A DNA stretch of 52,197 bases from Pseudomonadota bacterium (GTDB lineage: Bacteria > Myxococcota_A > Polyangia > Fen-1088). This document shows positions 38,822 through 47,036 of the stretch, piece by piece. Position 1 is the first letter of the stretch; each line of letters starts with the position of its first letter. Both the position numbers and the translations under genes were made by a program. Below the pieces are notes generated by a model that saw only the letters and a program-made list of their open reading frames with translations, was not told the origin of the DNA and ran no database searches. The stretch covers positions 1 through 52,197 of the forward strand of contig JADGRB010000004.1 of NCBI GenBank assembly GCA_017881315.1. The letters run 5' to 3'.

Positions 38822-40078
38822 CTAGTGATACGCGGGCGCGGCGGCGTAGGCGGTGCCGAGGGCGGTCAGCGAGCCGTCGGAGTTGACCAGCGTGAGGTTC
38901 GTCGACCACGGGTACCAGGCGTAGCGCTGGACCCGCGGGTGCTTGGCAAATACGGCCAGGGCGCCCTCGTAGAAGCTCACCACCGTCTGCACGTCGGGTG
39001 CGCTGTCGTGGAGACAGCCCCACTCGGTGAGCCAGATCGGGCGGTTGCCCGCGAAGCCCTCCGCCCAGTTGAGGTAGCCGTTGAGCTGCGACGCCGCGGC
39101 GTCGCAGGAGCCGGCGTTCCAACCGTACCAGTGCAGGCCGATGACGTCGGTGCGCAGACCGGTGCTGTTGGCGTTCACGTCGCCGATGAAGGTGGTGAAC
39201 CAGGCCTGACCGGTGGTGTTGGCCTGCGCGGCCGGGCTGACCGTCTTGATCGCCGCGTTGAGGAAGGATGGCCAGAGCGAGACTGCGGTGGCGACCGGAA
39301 TGTTGGATTGGGTGCTGTTGTCGGGCTCGTTGAAACCGAGCACGTAGGGGTAGCCCTTGCTCACGAACGACGAGATCGAGGTGGTGATGCCCGATGCGCT
39401 CTGCTCGCTGCCGGTGTGACCCCAGATCATCGGAACGAAGACGCCGCCCTTGCCATTGGTGCAGGCCTCGTTCTCGGTCTGCTCCCAGTTGTAGTACCAG
39501 GAGACGTTCAACGTGGTGCGGTCCGCGCATGGCGAGTTGGCGACACCCTTGAAGGGCGTCTGGCCAGCGCCGGCCGATCCACCGTTGCCACCGTTGCCAC
39601 CGGCGCCGTTGGTTCCTGCGGTTCCGGTCGTGCCCGCGGCGGCGCCGGCCGTGCCGCCTCGACCCGCGGCCGCTCCCGAGCCAGCCGCGCCGTTACCGGC
39701 GGATCCCGCTTTTCCACCTTGCCCACCACCGTTGGCTCCCGCCCTGCCGCCGCCGGTCGCCCCGGCGGCGCCGTTGGCTCCCGCGCTGCCGGTGGTGCCC
39801 GCTCGCCCGCCGCCCGTGCCAGCCGTGGAGCCGTTGGTGCCAGCCGTGGAGCCGCTGGTGCCAGCCGTGGAGCCGCTGGTGCCCGCCGTCGCGCCGCGGC
39901 TTCCGGCCGCTCCGTTCCTTCCGCCAGGTGCGCCGCCCGCGCTGCCATCCGTGCCGGCGTTCGAGTAGGTGCCGCCGCCGCCCGCGGCGCCGCCGCCGTC
40001 GCTGCTGCCACAAGCCGCAGAGAGAGCGAGCGCCCCGAGGGCCATCCAAAATGCGGAGCGGGACCACTGGGCCGTCAT
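38822..40078 (-). CDS. GH128-like (Asl1/endo-1,3-glucanase) lipoprotein with collagen-like linker
   Basis: 418 residues from ATG 40078, with GGAGG eight bases upstream. Lipobox region ALSAACGSSDG. Residues 25-175 are Gly/Ala/Thr-rich, partly three-residue repeats (TAGTSGSTAGTSGSTAG). The catalytic domain starts about 185: LNVSWYYNWEQTENEAC, FVPMIWGH, VLGFNEPDNSTQSNI (Glu in NEP as acid/base), IGLHWYGWN and PIWLTEWGCLH (Glu as nucleophile). This is the PF11790-type 'glycosyl hydrolase catalytic core' layout, active on beta-1,3-glucans such as fungal walls. Activity not proven. It follows the MFS gene by 82 bases. Confidence 0.85.
   Translation of the reverse strand: MTAQWSRSAFWMALGALALSAACGSSDGGGAAGGGGTYSNAGTDGSAGGAPGGRNGAAGSRGATAGTSGSTAGTSGSTAGTNGSTAGTGGGRAGTTGSAGANGAAGATGGGRAGANGGGQGGKAGSAGNGAAGSGAAAGRGGTAGAAAGTTGTAGTNGAGGNGGNGGSAGAGQTPFKGVANSPCADRTTLNVSWYYNWEQTENEACTNGKGGVFVPMIWGHTGSEQSASGITTSISSFVSKGYPYVLGFNEPDNSTQSNIPVATAVSLWPSFLNAAIKTVSPAAQANTTGQAWFTTFIGDVNANSTGLRTDVIGLHWYGWNAGSCDAAASQLNGYLNWAEGFAGNRPIWLTEWGCLHDSAPDVQTVVSFYEGALAVFAKHPRVQRYAWYPWSTNLTLVNSDGSLTALGTAYAAAPAYH
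39825..39887 (-). repeat. 21-base coding tandem repeats in lipoprotein linker
   Basis: Three copies of a 21-base unit (39825-39845, 39846-39866, 39867-39887), coding a seven-residue TSGSTAG-type unit. First two units differ at one or two bases. Confidence 0.8.
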
Positions 40079-40160
40079 CGAATGCCTCCGATCGCCGTGC
40101 GGCGAAGTCTAGCTCAGGTCGGTCTATCCGGTTAACCCGCTGCCGAGATGCGTCGAATCA

Positions 40161-41501
40161 TTACGCCAGTGCGCGGCCCCTGGTCTCGACGACCAGCGGG
40201 GAGAGGGCCAGCGCCACACCGCAGAGCGGGACTACGCCGACCCAGAACAGCGCGTGCAGGGCGGTCTGCAGCGAGTTGACGCCGCGAGAGGCGACGGTGC
40301 CGACCAGAAAAGGGCCGCCGGCGGCGATGAAGCGGCCGACGTTGTAGCAGAAGCCGGCGCCGGTGCCGCGCAGGCGCGTCGGGAAGAGCTCGGGCAGGTA
40401 GTAGGTGAAGCTGCCGAAGACGCCGAACACCGTCACGCCGATGAAGAAGTACATGTAGAGCCGCTGCAGGGGAGGCAGGTCGAGCCCGAAGGTCGCCAGC
40501 ACGGCGACACCCGACAGCGCGTAGTAGATGGCGAACATCTTGCGGCGGCCCATCAGCTTGGCGGCCGGGATCGTCAGCAGCGTGCCGATGAGGCCACCCA
40601 GGTTGAAGACGTTGGTGGCCAGCGCCTTCCAGTGCTCCACCAGCGCCAGCGTCGCGGGTTTCGCGAAGCCTTGCGCCTTGGCCGTGGTCTGCGCCAGGCC
40701 CGTCGACACGATCGGGATGAAGGCGTTGATGCTCCACCAGGTGATGAGCGCGATGAGCGCCATGGCAAAGCCGCTGGCCGTGAGCGCGCGATGTTCGGGC
40801 GTGAAGAGCTCGCCGAGGCGCGGGCGGCGCGCGCCCGCGGCGGCGGTCTGCTTCCAGCGATCCGGCTCGCGCACGAACAGGCGAACCACGAAGGCCACCG
40901 CCGCCGGGATCAGGCCGCACAGAAAGACGTAGCGCCAGGAGGTCTCGGGGGCGCTCTTGAAGAAGACGCCCGCGATCTGGAAGTTCGCGAAGGTGGCCAG
41001 GAACAGGCCCGCGGGTGCGGAGGTGTAGAGCAGGGCGCCGGCCTCGACGCGACGGCGTTCGGGGACCACCTCGGCGACCATCGCGGCGCCGGCCGCCCAT
41101 TCGCCGCCGATGCCGAGGCTCGCCACCACCCGGAAGGCGATGAGCGCCCAGATGTTGGGCGCCAGCGCGCAGCAGGCAGTGCCGAGCGCGTAGAGCAACA
41201 TGGTCAGCATCAGCGTGCGCGTGCGGCCGATTCGATCGGCGACCTGGCCGAACAAGATTCCGCCGACCGCCCACCCGACCAGCAAGATCGAGGTCAGGAC
41301 GCCGCCCCAACGCAGCGTCGCCGCCTTGGCGGCGGCCGAGCCGATGGTCAACCCCAGCAACGTCGGGACGCAGTTGGGCGCCACGTAATTGAAGAGCAGG
41401 CCGTCGAAGCAGTCGAAGCCCCACCCCAGCCAGGCGGCGAACAGCACCGTCCACTGGTAGCCGTTCATGTCGAGCAGCGTGCGGCTTGGGGACGCGCTCA
41501 C
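40161..41501 (-). CDS. MFS transporter (metabolite:H+ symporter-like)
   Basis: 446 residues from GTG 41501 (ATG 41468 possible). Twelve hydrophobic segments. The N-terminus WTVLFAAWLGWGFDCFDGLLFNYV and loop motif GQVADRIGRTRTL are typical of the sugar/aromatic-acid and sialic-acid symporter branches; FRVVASLGIGGEWAAGAAMVAEVVPERRR is the second conserved block. An inner-membrane proton symporter; substrate not predictable. It follows the 464-residue gene by 43 bases. Confidence 0.85.
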   Translation of the reverse strand: MSASPSRTLLDMNGYQWTVLFAAWLGWGFDCFDGLLFNYVAPNCVPTLLGLTIGSAAAKAATLRWGGVLTSILLVGWAVGGILFGQVADRIGRTRTLMLTMLLYALGTACCALAPNIWALIAFRVVASLGIGGEWAAGAAMVAEVVPERRRVEAGALLYTSAPAGLFLATFANFQIAGVFFKSAPETSWRYVFLCGLIPAAVAFVVRLFVREPDRWKQTAAAGARRPRLGELFTPEHRALTASGFAMALIALITWWSINAFIPIVSTGLAQTTAKAQGFAKPATLALVEHWKALATNVFNLGGLIGTLLTIPAAKLMGRRKMFAIYYALSGVAVLATFGLDLPPLQRLYMYFFIGVTVFGVFGSFTYYLPELFPTRLRGTGAGFCYNVGRFIAAGGPFLVGTVASRGVNSLQTALHALFWVGVVPLCGVALALSPLVVETRGRALA

Positions 41502-41544
41502 GGCTGGCCGTTCATGTGGAGCCGCATCCGGTTGCCGGGCGCTC

Positions 41545-42939
41545 TCACGGTTGGACGATCGTCGTCGGGGCCGCCGTGGCCGTCGCGTTGCAAAAATTCA
41601 CCTTCTTGATCATCGGCGGCGGATTGGCGCGCTCGTGGGCCGAAGCACCCCGCCGCGCGTTGAACGTGCGCTGCAGATGCTCGCCGGCGTGCGCGAGACC
41701 GCCCACCGTCTTCTTCCAGGCGTCCGCCGCCGCCGCGTTGGTCGCGGCCGGTTCCGGCAGGAGGGCGACGAGGCCCACCAGATCCTCGACCAGGGTCGGG
41801 TCGGTCTTGGGGTCGGCGAGCGACGTCGCGAGCGCCGGGACCAGCACGCGATCGCGGAACAGCGCCAGATCGTCGGCGTCCACCTGGCACCAGAGCAGCC
41901 GCGGGTGCAGGTGGGCGAAAGCGGGCGCCGCCTCGACGCGCGACTGCAACAAGAGCCGCCGGAAGGGCTCGTCGTAGTCGCCTTGCGCCTCGCCGTACGA
42001 GCTCAACATGACGTCGACCAGCTTGCCGCGGCATTCCGCCGCGCAGGTGGCGCTGAGCAGATACGACGCCAGCCACTTGCGACGGTCGGCGTGAAAACGA
42101 TCGAGGTCGGCGGCCTCGGTGGGGCTCACCATCTCACCGGTGCGCGCGGTCGAGAGCACCAGGGCGCCCACCAGACGCGCGCCGGCCGAGAAGTTTTCGA
42201 AGCGCTGGATCTCCTGCCACTGCCGGCGTTCGTAGAGATCCTGCAAGTAGGGCTCGAACAACCAGGCCATCTTGCCGGGGGACGCCTGAACGTCTCGCTC
42301 CTCGTGGAGCAGCGCGAGGGGCCCGCTCGCGAGCGCCGCGCCCACCGCTCTGGTCGCCTCCATCTCGTCGAGGACCACCTGCGCGATGGCGTCCGATCGT
42401 TCGGCCAGCGCGTCGTCCTTGCAAAGCTCGGTCGCCTTCTCGACGCCGTAACGCTGCACGCAGGTCAGCTTGAAGCCCTGCGCGAGCTGCTCGTAGTTCT
42501 TCTGTCCGGTCGCCTCCAGCACCGTGCGCATGTAGGTCGGGTTGTCCTTCCCCAGCTCCATCGCGTACGAGACCGCCAGCTCGGGATCGATGATCGCGCC
42601 GCGCGTGAGCGACAGCAGCACGCCGAAACGTTGATCGGCGCTGCCCGGTCCCTGCGCGGAGAGCACGTTCAGGTTCTTGGAGAGGATCTCGGCCCGCGCG
42701 ATGCGCCAGTCGTTCTCCGCCTTGGTCTGCGCGATCGTCTGTTCGGAGTGCGCCTGCTGGGCCGCGATCTGCGACTGTCGGTATTGCCAGATGGACGTCG
42801 CGACCAGTCCCGCCACGCCTATGACGAAGCTCGACAAGAAGCCGTGGTAGGTCTGGATGAACTTCCCGAGCTTCGAGACCTTCTCCGTCGCTGCGGTCCC
42901 GCCGGGCGAGGCCTCGCCGTCTTCGTTGTCTGGGCTCAC
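41545..42939 (-). CDS. membrane-anchored hypothetical protein
   Basis: 464 residues from GTG 42939. A short acidic N-terminus, one membrane helix (GFLSSFVIGVAGLVATSIW), a coiled-coil segment (QSQIAAQQAHSEQTIAQTKAE), then about 360 residues of mostly helical sequence with several Cys (TCVQRYG, LCKDD, TCAAECRG). Probably a large soluble domain, helical repeats likely. No family recognised. TATATT (42951-42946) predicts +1 exactly at the GTG. Divergent from the CPBP-like gene. Confidence 0.6.
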   Translation of the reverse strand: MSPDNEDGEASPGGTAATEKVSKLGKFIQTYHGFLSSFVIGVAGLVATSIWQYRQSQIAAQQAHSEQTIAQTKAENDWRIARAEILSKNLNVLSAQGPGSADQRFGVLLSLTRGAIIDPELAVSYAMELGKDNPTYMRTVLEATGQKNYEQLAQGFKLTCVQRYGVEKATELCKDDALAERSDAIAQVVLDEMEATRAVGAALASGPLALLHEERDVQASPGKMAWLFEPYLQDLYERRQWQEIQRFENFSAGARLVGALVLSTARTGEMVSPTEAADLDRFHADRRKWLASYLLSATCAAECRGKLVDVMLSSYGEAQGDYDEPFRRLLLQSRVEAAPAFAHLHPRLLWCQVDADDLALFRDRVLVPALATSLADPKTDPTLVEDLVGLVALLPEPAATNAAAADAWKKTVGGLAHAGEHLQRTFNARRGASAHERANPPPMIKKVNFCNATATAAPTTIVQP

Positions 42940-42945
42940 GCGCGC

Positions 42946-42955
42946 AATATATGAT
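42946..42955. promoter_or_regulatory. overlapping divergent -10 boxes, unknown gene and CPBP-like gene
   Basis: TATATT on the minus strand (42951-42946, +1 at 42939) overlaps TATGAT on the plus strand (42950-42955, +1 about 42962). The ATG at 42951 lies in the plus -10, so ATG 42975 is the better start for the plus gene. Confidence 0.45.
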
Positions 42956-42974
42956 TGTTTCTGGCGTCCTCCAC

Positions 42975-44006
42975 ATGCAATGGCTCCAGAACCCCGCGAT
43001 CAAGTGGGTGATCCCGCTGCCACTGCTGGCGATGATCGCCCCGCTCGTCTGGCTGTTCTTCCGCGACACCTGGCGGCAACTGGACGCCGAGGCGCTGGTC
43101 TTGCGGCGCGATCTGGCGGCGCGCGCCGAGACCGACTATCGCCCGTTGGTCGCGCTCACGCTGGTCGCGCTGGTCTTGACGATGCAGGAATACTACGGCC
43201 GCCCGGATTTCTATGACCGCGTCCTGCGACCCCTGCTGGTGCGCCGCGCCCACGCGCATCCGGACGGCCTGGTGAACCCCGTTGTCTACGACGAGCTCTA
43301 CGTGCGTATCTGGTGGGGGGTGACGCGGATCGGGGGTTACCTGGCCCCGCTGGCGGTTTGGCCGCTGTTCTTTCGCCGCGATCGGCTGGCGGACTTCGGG
43401 CTGCGTACGGGCGGGTTCCTGGCGCACGCCTGGATCTACGCGCTCTGCGTGGCGGTGATGGTGCCGGTGCTCCAGATCGTCAGTCGCCAGCCGGACTTCG
43501 CCGACTACTACCCCATGTACAAGCTGGCCGGGCGGTCCTGGGTCGACTTCGCCGTCTGGGAGCTGGTCTACATCGGCCAGTTCTTCGCGCTCGAGATCTT
43601 CTTCCGCGGCTTCTGGCTGCGCGCGATGCGCGCCTTCGGGGCGGGCGCGATCTGGTCGATGGTGGTGCCCTACTGCATGATCCACTACGGAAAGCCGTAC
43701 CTGGAGGCGTGCGCGGCGGTCGTGGCTGGCGTCGTGCTCGGCTCACTGGCGATGCGCACGCGCAGCATCTACGCCGGCTTCCTGGTTCACGGCACGGTGG
43801 CCATTTTGATGGACGTGCTGGCGCTCTACCGTCGCCACGCGCTGCCGACGGCGCTGACCCCGCGCAGCGCGCGCCACCTCACCTTTCCCTACTGGGGCAG
43901 CTTGATCTGGATCGCCTGGGCGTTGGCGCTGGGGGTGCTGGCCTGGAAGGCCTGGCGCAAAACGGCCCGAGGCCGTCACCTTGCGGCGGCGGCCCCGGGT
44001 CCGTGA
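42975..44006 (+). CDS. CPBP-like intramembrane protein
   Basis: 343 residues from ATG 42975; ATG 42951 would add eight residues but sits inside the predicted -10. About eight membrane helices. CPBP-type landmarks: ALEIFFRGFWLRAM (motif 1, with L in place of the first of the two Glu in EExxxR), MIHYGKPYLEA (motif 2 His) and GFLVHGTVAIL (motif 3). CPBP proteins are intramembrane glutamic proteases or related enzymes; the missing first Glu makes proteolysis uncertain. Convergent with a small exported-protein gene. Confidence 0.75.
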   Translation: MQWLQNPAIKWVIPLPLLAMIAPLVWLFFRDTWRQLDAEALVLRRDLAARAETDYRPLVALTLVALVLTMQEYYGRPDFYDRVLRPLLVRRAHAHPDGLVNPVVYDELYVRIWWGVTRIGGYLAPLAVWPLFFRRDRLADFGLRTGGFLAHAWIYALCVAVMVPVLQIVSRQPDFADYYPMYKLAGRSWVDFAVWELVYIGQFFALEIFFRGFWLRAMRAFGAGAIWSMVVPYCMIHYGKPYLEACAAVVAGVVLGSLAMRTRSIYAGFLVHGTVAILMDVLALYRRHALPTALTPRSARHLTFPYWGSLIWIAWALALGVLAWKAWRKTARGRHLAAAAPGP

Positions 44007-44037
44007 TGGACTGAAGGGATCTTCGGTCTAGTCGCGA

Positions 44038-44295
44038 TTACTTGGCCTCCGGGGCGGCCTTCATCTCTTTGCCACCCTCGGTCTTGGCGGCGTCGTCGCC
44101 CTTGGCCTTCTTGGCGCTCTTCTTGGTCTTCTTGGCCGGTTTGTCAGTCGCCGCGGCGCTGTCGCCCGCGGGCGCCGGCGTCTTGGCTTCCGCGACGACG
44201 CGCGGCTTGCTGCCGGTGTGTTTGACGGGCGCCGCGAAAGCCGAGCCAGTCGTGAGAGCGAGCAGCGAGAGTCCGAACAGTGTGTTGCGAATCAT
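44038..44295 (-). CDS. small Lys/Ala-rich exported protein
   Basis: 85 residues from ATG 44295, with a strong GGAGGAG. The signal peptide ends at GSAFAA. The mature part is Lys/Ala/Thr/Pro-rich (TDKPAKKTKKSAKKAKGDDAAK), a low-complexity basic chain. Function unknown; could bind nucleic acid or polyanions outside the cell. A small inverted repeat (ATTGC...GCAAT, about 44344-44357) lies upstream. Confidence 0.65.
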   Translation of the reverse strand: MIRNTLFGLSLLALTTGSAFAAPVKHTGSKPRVVAEAKTPAPAGDSAAATDKPAKKTKKSAKKAKGDDAAKTEGGKEMKAAPEAK

Positions 44296-44410
44296 GGGGT
44301 CTCCTCCGGGTTGGTGTGGCCTCGTTCGACCACATCCCAGGTGATTGCACCCGCAATGCCAACCCACCGGTGCCCGCAACCCCGCCTGGCGCGCCATCTC
44401 TCAACTGCCG

Positions 44411-44429
44411 GCGTCTCAACGTGAGGCGT
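44411..44429 (+). other. hairpin in spacer downstream of the DUF5916-like gene
   Basis: GCGTCTCA-ACG-TGAGGCGT: eight pairs, two G-U. Lies in the 172-base gap between the DUF5916-like gene and the small exported-protein gene, both minus. Nothing else is seen in the gap except the repeat upstream of 44295. Confidence 0.25.
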
Positions 44430-44467
44430 TTGCGCTGTGACACCCTCGCAAATACGTCGCGCGGAGC

Positions 44468-47008
44468 TCAGCCAAACCAGTAAGCCAGCTTGATCATGAC
44501 CACGTCGTCGGCGGCGTGGCCTTGCCAGACGGGGGCGAGCTCGAAGCCGGCTCTACCGAGGGGCGGGACGCTGAGCGCCGGGGTCTGGGCGCGCGTGTAG
44601 ACCAGGAACAGCGTCGAGCCGAGGCGGTATTCCCAGCGTAGCACCACGTTGACGTTGAGGGTCGCCTGTTCGGTGTCGGGATTGGTGGGCGGCGGGGCGG
44701 CCGAGATCAGCTCCGACAGATTGACGCGCTCTCGGAACGCCGTCTTGGGGAAGACGAAGAACGGTCCGTAGTGCACGCTGGCCAGGAAGAGCTGCGTGTA
44801 GAACTGCAGCGACAGCTCGGGCGTGAAGGTGTAGGACGCGCGCAGCGTTGCGCCCACGCTGGCAGCCGTCTGCGTGCCGAAGCGATAGTCGGGCGGCGAG
44901 CCGACGACGATCGGGCTCGGATCGGTCCCGATGTAGCGGGGCGCGCCCGTGTCGTAGCTGACGGTCGGGATCAGGTTGAGCTCGAGCTGGGGCAGGAGCC
45001 GCAGCGTGACCGTCGTCGTGAAGTCGAAGTGAGCGCCGCCGTGCCGGCGATCGAGATCGGTTCCGATGGAGCCCGTGACGCGCCGGCGTGGGTCGGTCGA
45101 TACGGCGGCGTAGGCGCCGAAGTTGGCAGAGCGCTCGAGCGCCGAGCCGTCCCCCATCTCGCGGTCGTCGTAGTAGGACCCCCGGCCGTGCACCTCGAAG
45201 TAGATCGCCCAGAAGCTTCGCAGCGAAACCCAGGTGTTGAGGATCAGCTCATTCCACAGGTTGATGCCGTCGAGCGTCTCGCGCAGGTTGAGCTGAACGC
45301 CGCTGCGCGTCTCCTGGGTCGCCCGCCAGGGCTGCAGCGTGCGGTAGGTGAGATTGAAGTAGCCCTGATAGTCGTCCTTGCGCTCGAGGTAGCCCAGATC
45401 GTTGAACTCGAGCTGGCGGCCCGAAAGATATTGCCAGCCGTTCCAGAGCCAGTGGCTGCCGCCTTCCTTGCCGAGGTAGAGCGCCGCGCCGCCGTCGACG
45501 TGGCCCGGCGTTATCGGGATGCCGTCGGGCTGGGCACGTGCGGGGCCGCGCGCCAGCGCGCTGCCGATCCCCTGCCAGGCGGCGGCGTAGTCACCCGACT
45601 TCGATCGCCATCGTCCGTCGACGCTGGCGACGTACGCGTCGTTCGTGCAGCGGCCGTCGGCGCCGGGCGGCAGCTGGGTGACGGGGCAGCGACCGGCGGT
45701 GTCGGTCGCCGTTTCGAAGCGATTGGTCGCGGTCACGAGCAACCCGACGTCGGCGTTGGCGGCGACGGGCCGCTTCACCCGCACCACGTTGAACATCGTC
45801 AGCGGATCGACGATCCGTCGCAAGCGGGCACCGTCCGGCGTCTGTACCTCGACGTCGTTCTGTCCGGTCAGGGCCGACATGACGCCTACCGTGGTGCGCG
45901 ATCCCAGCGTTCCCGACAGCTTGGCGGCGCTGTAGATCCTGGAGGGCTCGGGCCGGGCCACCAGCGATTCGCCGCCGGCCAGGGTCGGCACCACCGGCTG
46001 CCCGCCCATGCGACGCGTGTAGAGAATCGGACGGAGCGTCGCGAACACTTCGAGCCCCTCCAGAAAAAACGGACGCTTCTCCGGGAAGAAGGTCTCGAAC
46101 GTCGACAGGTTCAAGATGACGGTGTCGGCGTCCACCTGCCCGAAGTCCGGATTCAAGGTCAGATCCAGCGTCAGCTGGTTGGTGAGGTGCGCCTTGGCGT
46201 CGAGCCCGGCCGAGCCGCCGCCCAGGACGCCGTGCTCGAGCGCGCCGGTGTCGGCGTCGGCGGCGCGGTTCTCGAGGCGCCCGACCAGGAACGGGCGCAG
46301 CTCGAGGCGGCGCGGCACCGGCAGGTCGGTGAGGTTGTCGAGGCGGCCGAAGTAGGGGACGAAGTTGGCGGCGCGGCGCGGGTAGAACGCCCAATCGTCG
46401 GTCTCCTGGCGCGCGTCGACGGCGCGGCTGACCTGGAACCCCCAGTCCTTGACCGGCAGGGTGAAGCGGAGACTGGACAGGGGGATGCGGAACTCGACGC
46501 TGTAACCGCGATCGGTGTCGGCGACCTTCGCTTCCCAGATGGCGTCCCAGTCCGCGCTGAACGCCGTGTCGTTGTAGTGGATCCCGTCCAGCAGGGCGCC
46601 GGCGGCGTTGATGGAGAAGTGATAGGCGCTCACGCCGTCGCGGCGGCTGTCGATGTCGATCCAGACGCCGTCGGAGGGCAGGAATCCGTCGCGCCGCTGC
46701 AGCCGCTTGATGACGGGCGAATGGATCTGCGGGCAGTCGACGCCCACGTAGAGGTTGCGGTCGTCGAAGAGGACGCGCACCTCCGTGTGCTCGCTGGGCG
46801 GTGCGCCCTCGTCGGGGTAGTGCTGCATGAAACCGTCCGCGGGGAGGGCGGCGCGCCAGGCGACGTCGTCGAGACGTCCGTCGATCTTGGGGGGCTGGGC
46901 GGTGCGGGTGGCCACCAGATGCGGCCGCGGCGGCAGGGGGATCGCCGTGGGCTCGGTGGCGGCCGATTCGGCCAGCACGAGCGCGACGAGGGCGGCAGAG
47001 GTCAACAC
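44468..47008 (-). CDS. outer-membrane protein with CBM9-like and DUF5916 domains
   Basis: 846 residues from GTG 47008. A short signal peptide, then a CBM9/DOMON-like domain (residues 30-210: PPKIDGRLDDVAWRAA, VRVLFDDRNLYVGVDC, DGVWIDIDSRRDG, YSVEFRIPLSSLRF) and a long DUF5916 part with barrel-like strands (FVGRLENRA... LTLDLTLNPDFGQVDADTVILNL is split as LTLNPDFGQVDAD; FFPEKRPFFLEG). The NPDFGQVDAD and FPEKRPFFLEG elements are diagnostic of this family, which is found in surface sugar-binding proteins. TACAAT (47025-47020) predicts +1 at 47013. Confidence 0.88.
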   Translation of the reverse strand: MLTSAALVALVLAESAATEPTAIPLPPRPHLVATRTAQPPKIDGRLDDVAWRAALPADGFMQHYPDEGAPPSEHTEVRVLFDDRNLYVGVDCPQIHSPVIKRLQRRDGFLPSDGVWIDIDSRRDGVSAYHFSINAAGALLDGIHYNDTAFSADWDAIWEAKVADTDRGYSVEFRIPLSSLRFTLPVKDWGFQVSRAVDARQETDDWAFYPRRAANFVPYFGRLDNLTDLPVPRRLELRPFLVGRLENRAADADTGALEHGVLGGGSAGLDAKAHLTNQLTLDLTLNPDFGQVDADTVILNLSTFETFFPEKRPFFLEGLEVFATLRPILYTRRMGGQPVVPTLAGGESLVARPEPSRIYSAAKLSGTLGSRTTVGVMSALTGQNDVEVQTPDGARLRRIVDPLTMFNVVRVKRPVAANADVGLLVTATNRFETATDTAGRCPVTQLPPGADGRCTNDAYVASVDGRWRSKSGDYAAAWQGIGSALARGPARAQPDGIPITPGHVDGGAALYLGKEGGSHWLWNGWQYLSGRQLEFNDLGYLERKDDYQGYFNLTYRTLQPWRATQETRSGVQLNLRETLDGINLWNELILNTWVSLRSFWAIYFEVHGRGSYYDDREMGDGSALERSANFGAYAAVSTDPRRRVTGSIGTDLDRRHGGAHFDFTTTVTLRLLPQLELNLIPTVSYDTGAPRYIGTDPSPIVVGSPPDYRFGTQTAASVGATLRASYTFTPELSLQFYTQLFLASVHYGPFFVFPKTAFRERVNLSELISAAPPPTNPDTEQATLNVNVVLRWEYRLGSTLFLVYTRAQTPALSVPPLGRAGFELAPVWQGHAADDVVMIKLAYWFG

Positions 47009-47019
47009 GGGCGCGGGAC

Positions 47020-47029
47020 ATTGTATAAC
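47020..47029. promoter_or_regulatory. overlapping divergent -10 boxes, DUF5916-like gene and argE'-like gene
   Basis: In ATTGTATAAC, the minus strand reads TACAAT (47025-47020, +1 at 47013) and the plus strand TATAAC (47024-47029, +1 at 47036). Starts are GTG 47008 and ATG 47037, only 28 bases apart. Confidence 0.5.
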
Positions 47030-47036
47030 CGCAGCG

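Noticed and set aside
42951..42974. ATG 42951 as start of the CPBP-like gene
   Set aside because: It lies inside the predicted -10 for that strand and has no ribosome-binding site; the ATG 42975 is consistent with the promoter.
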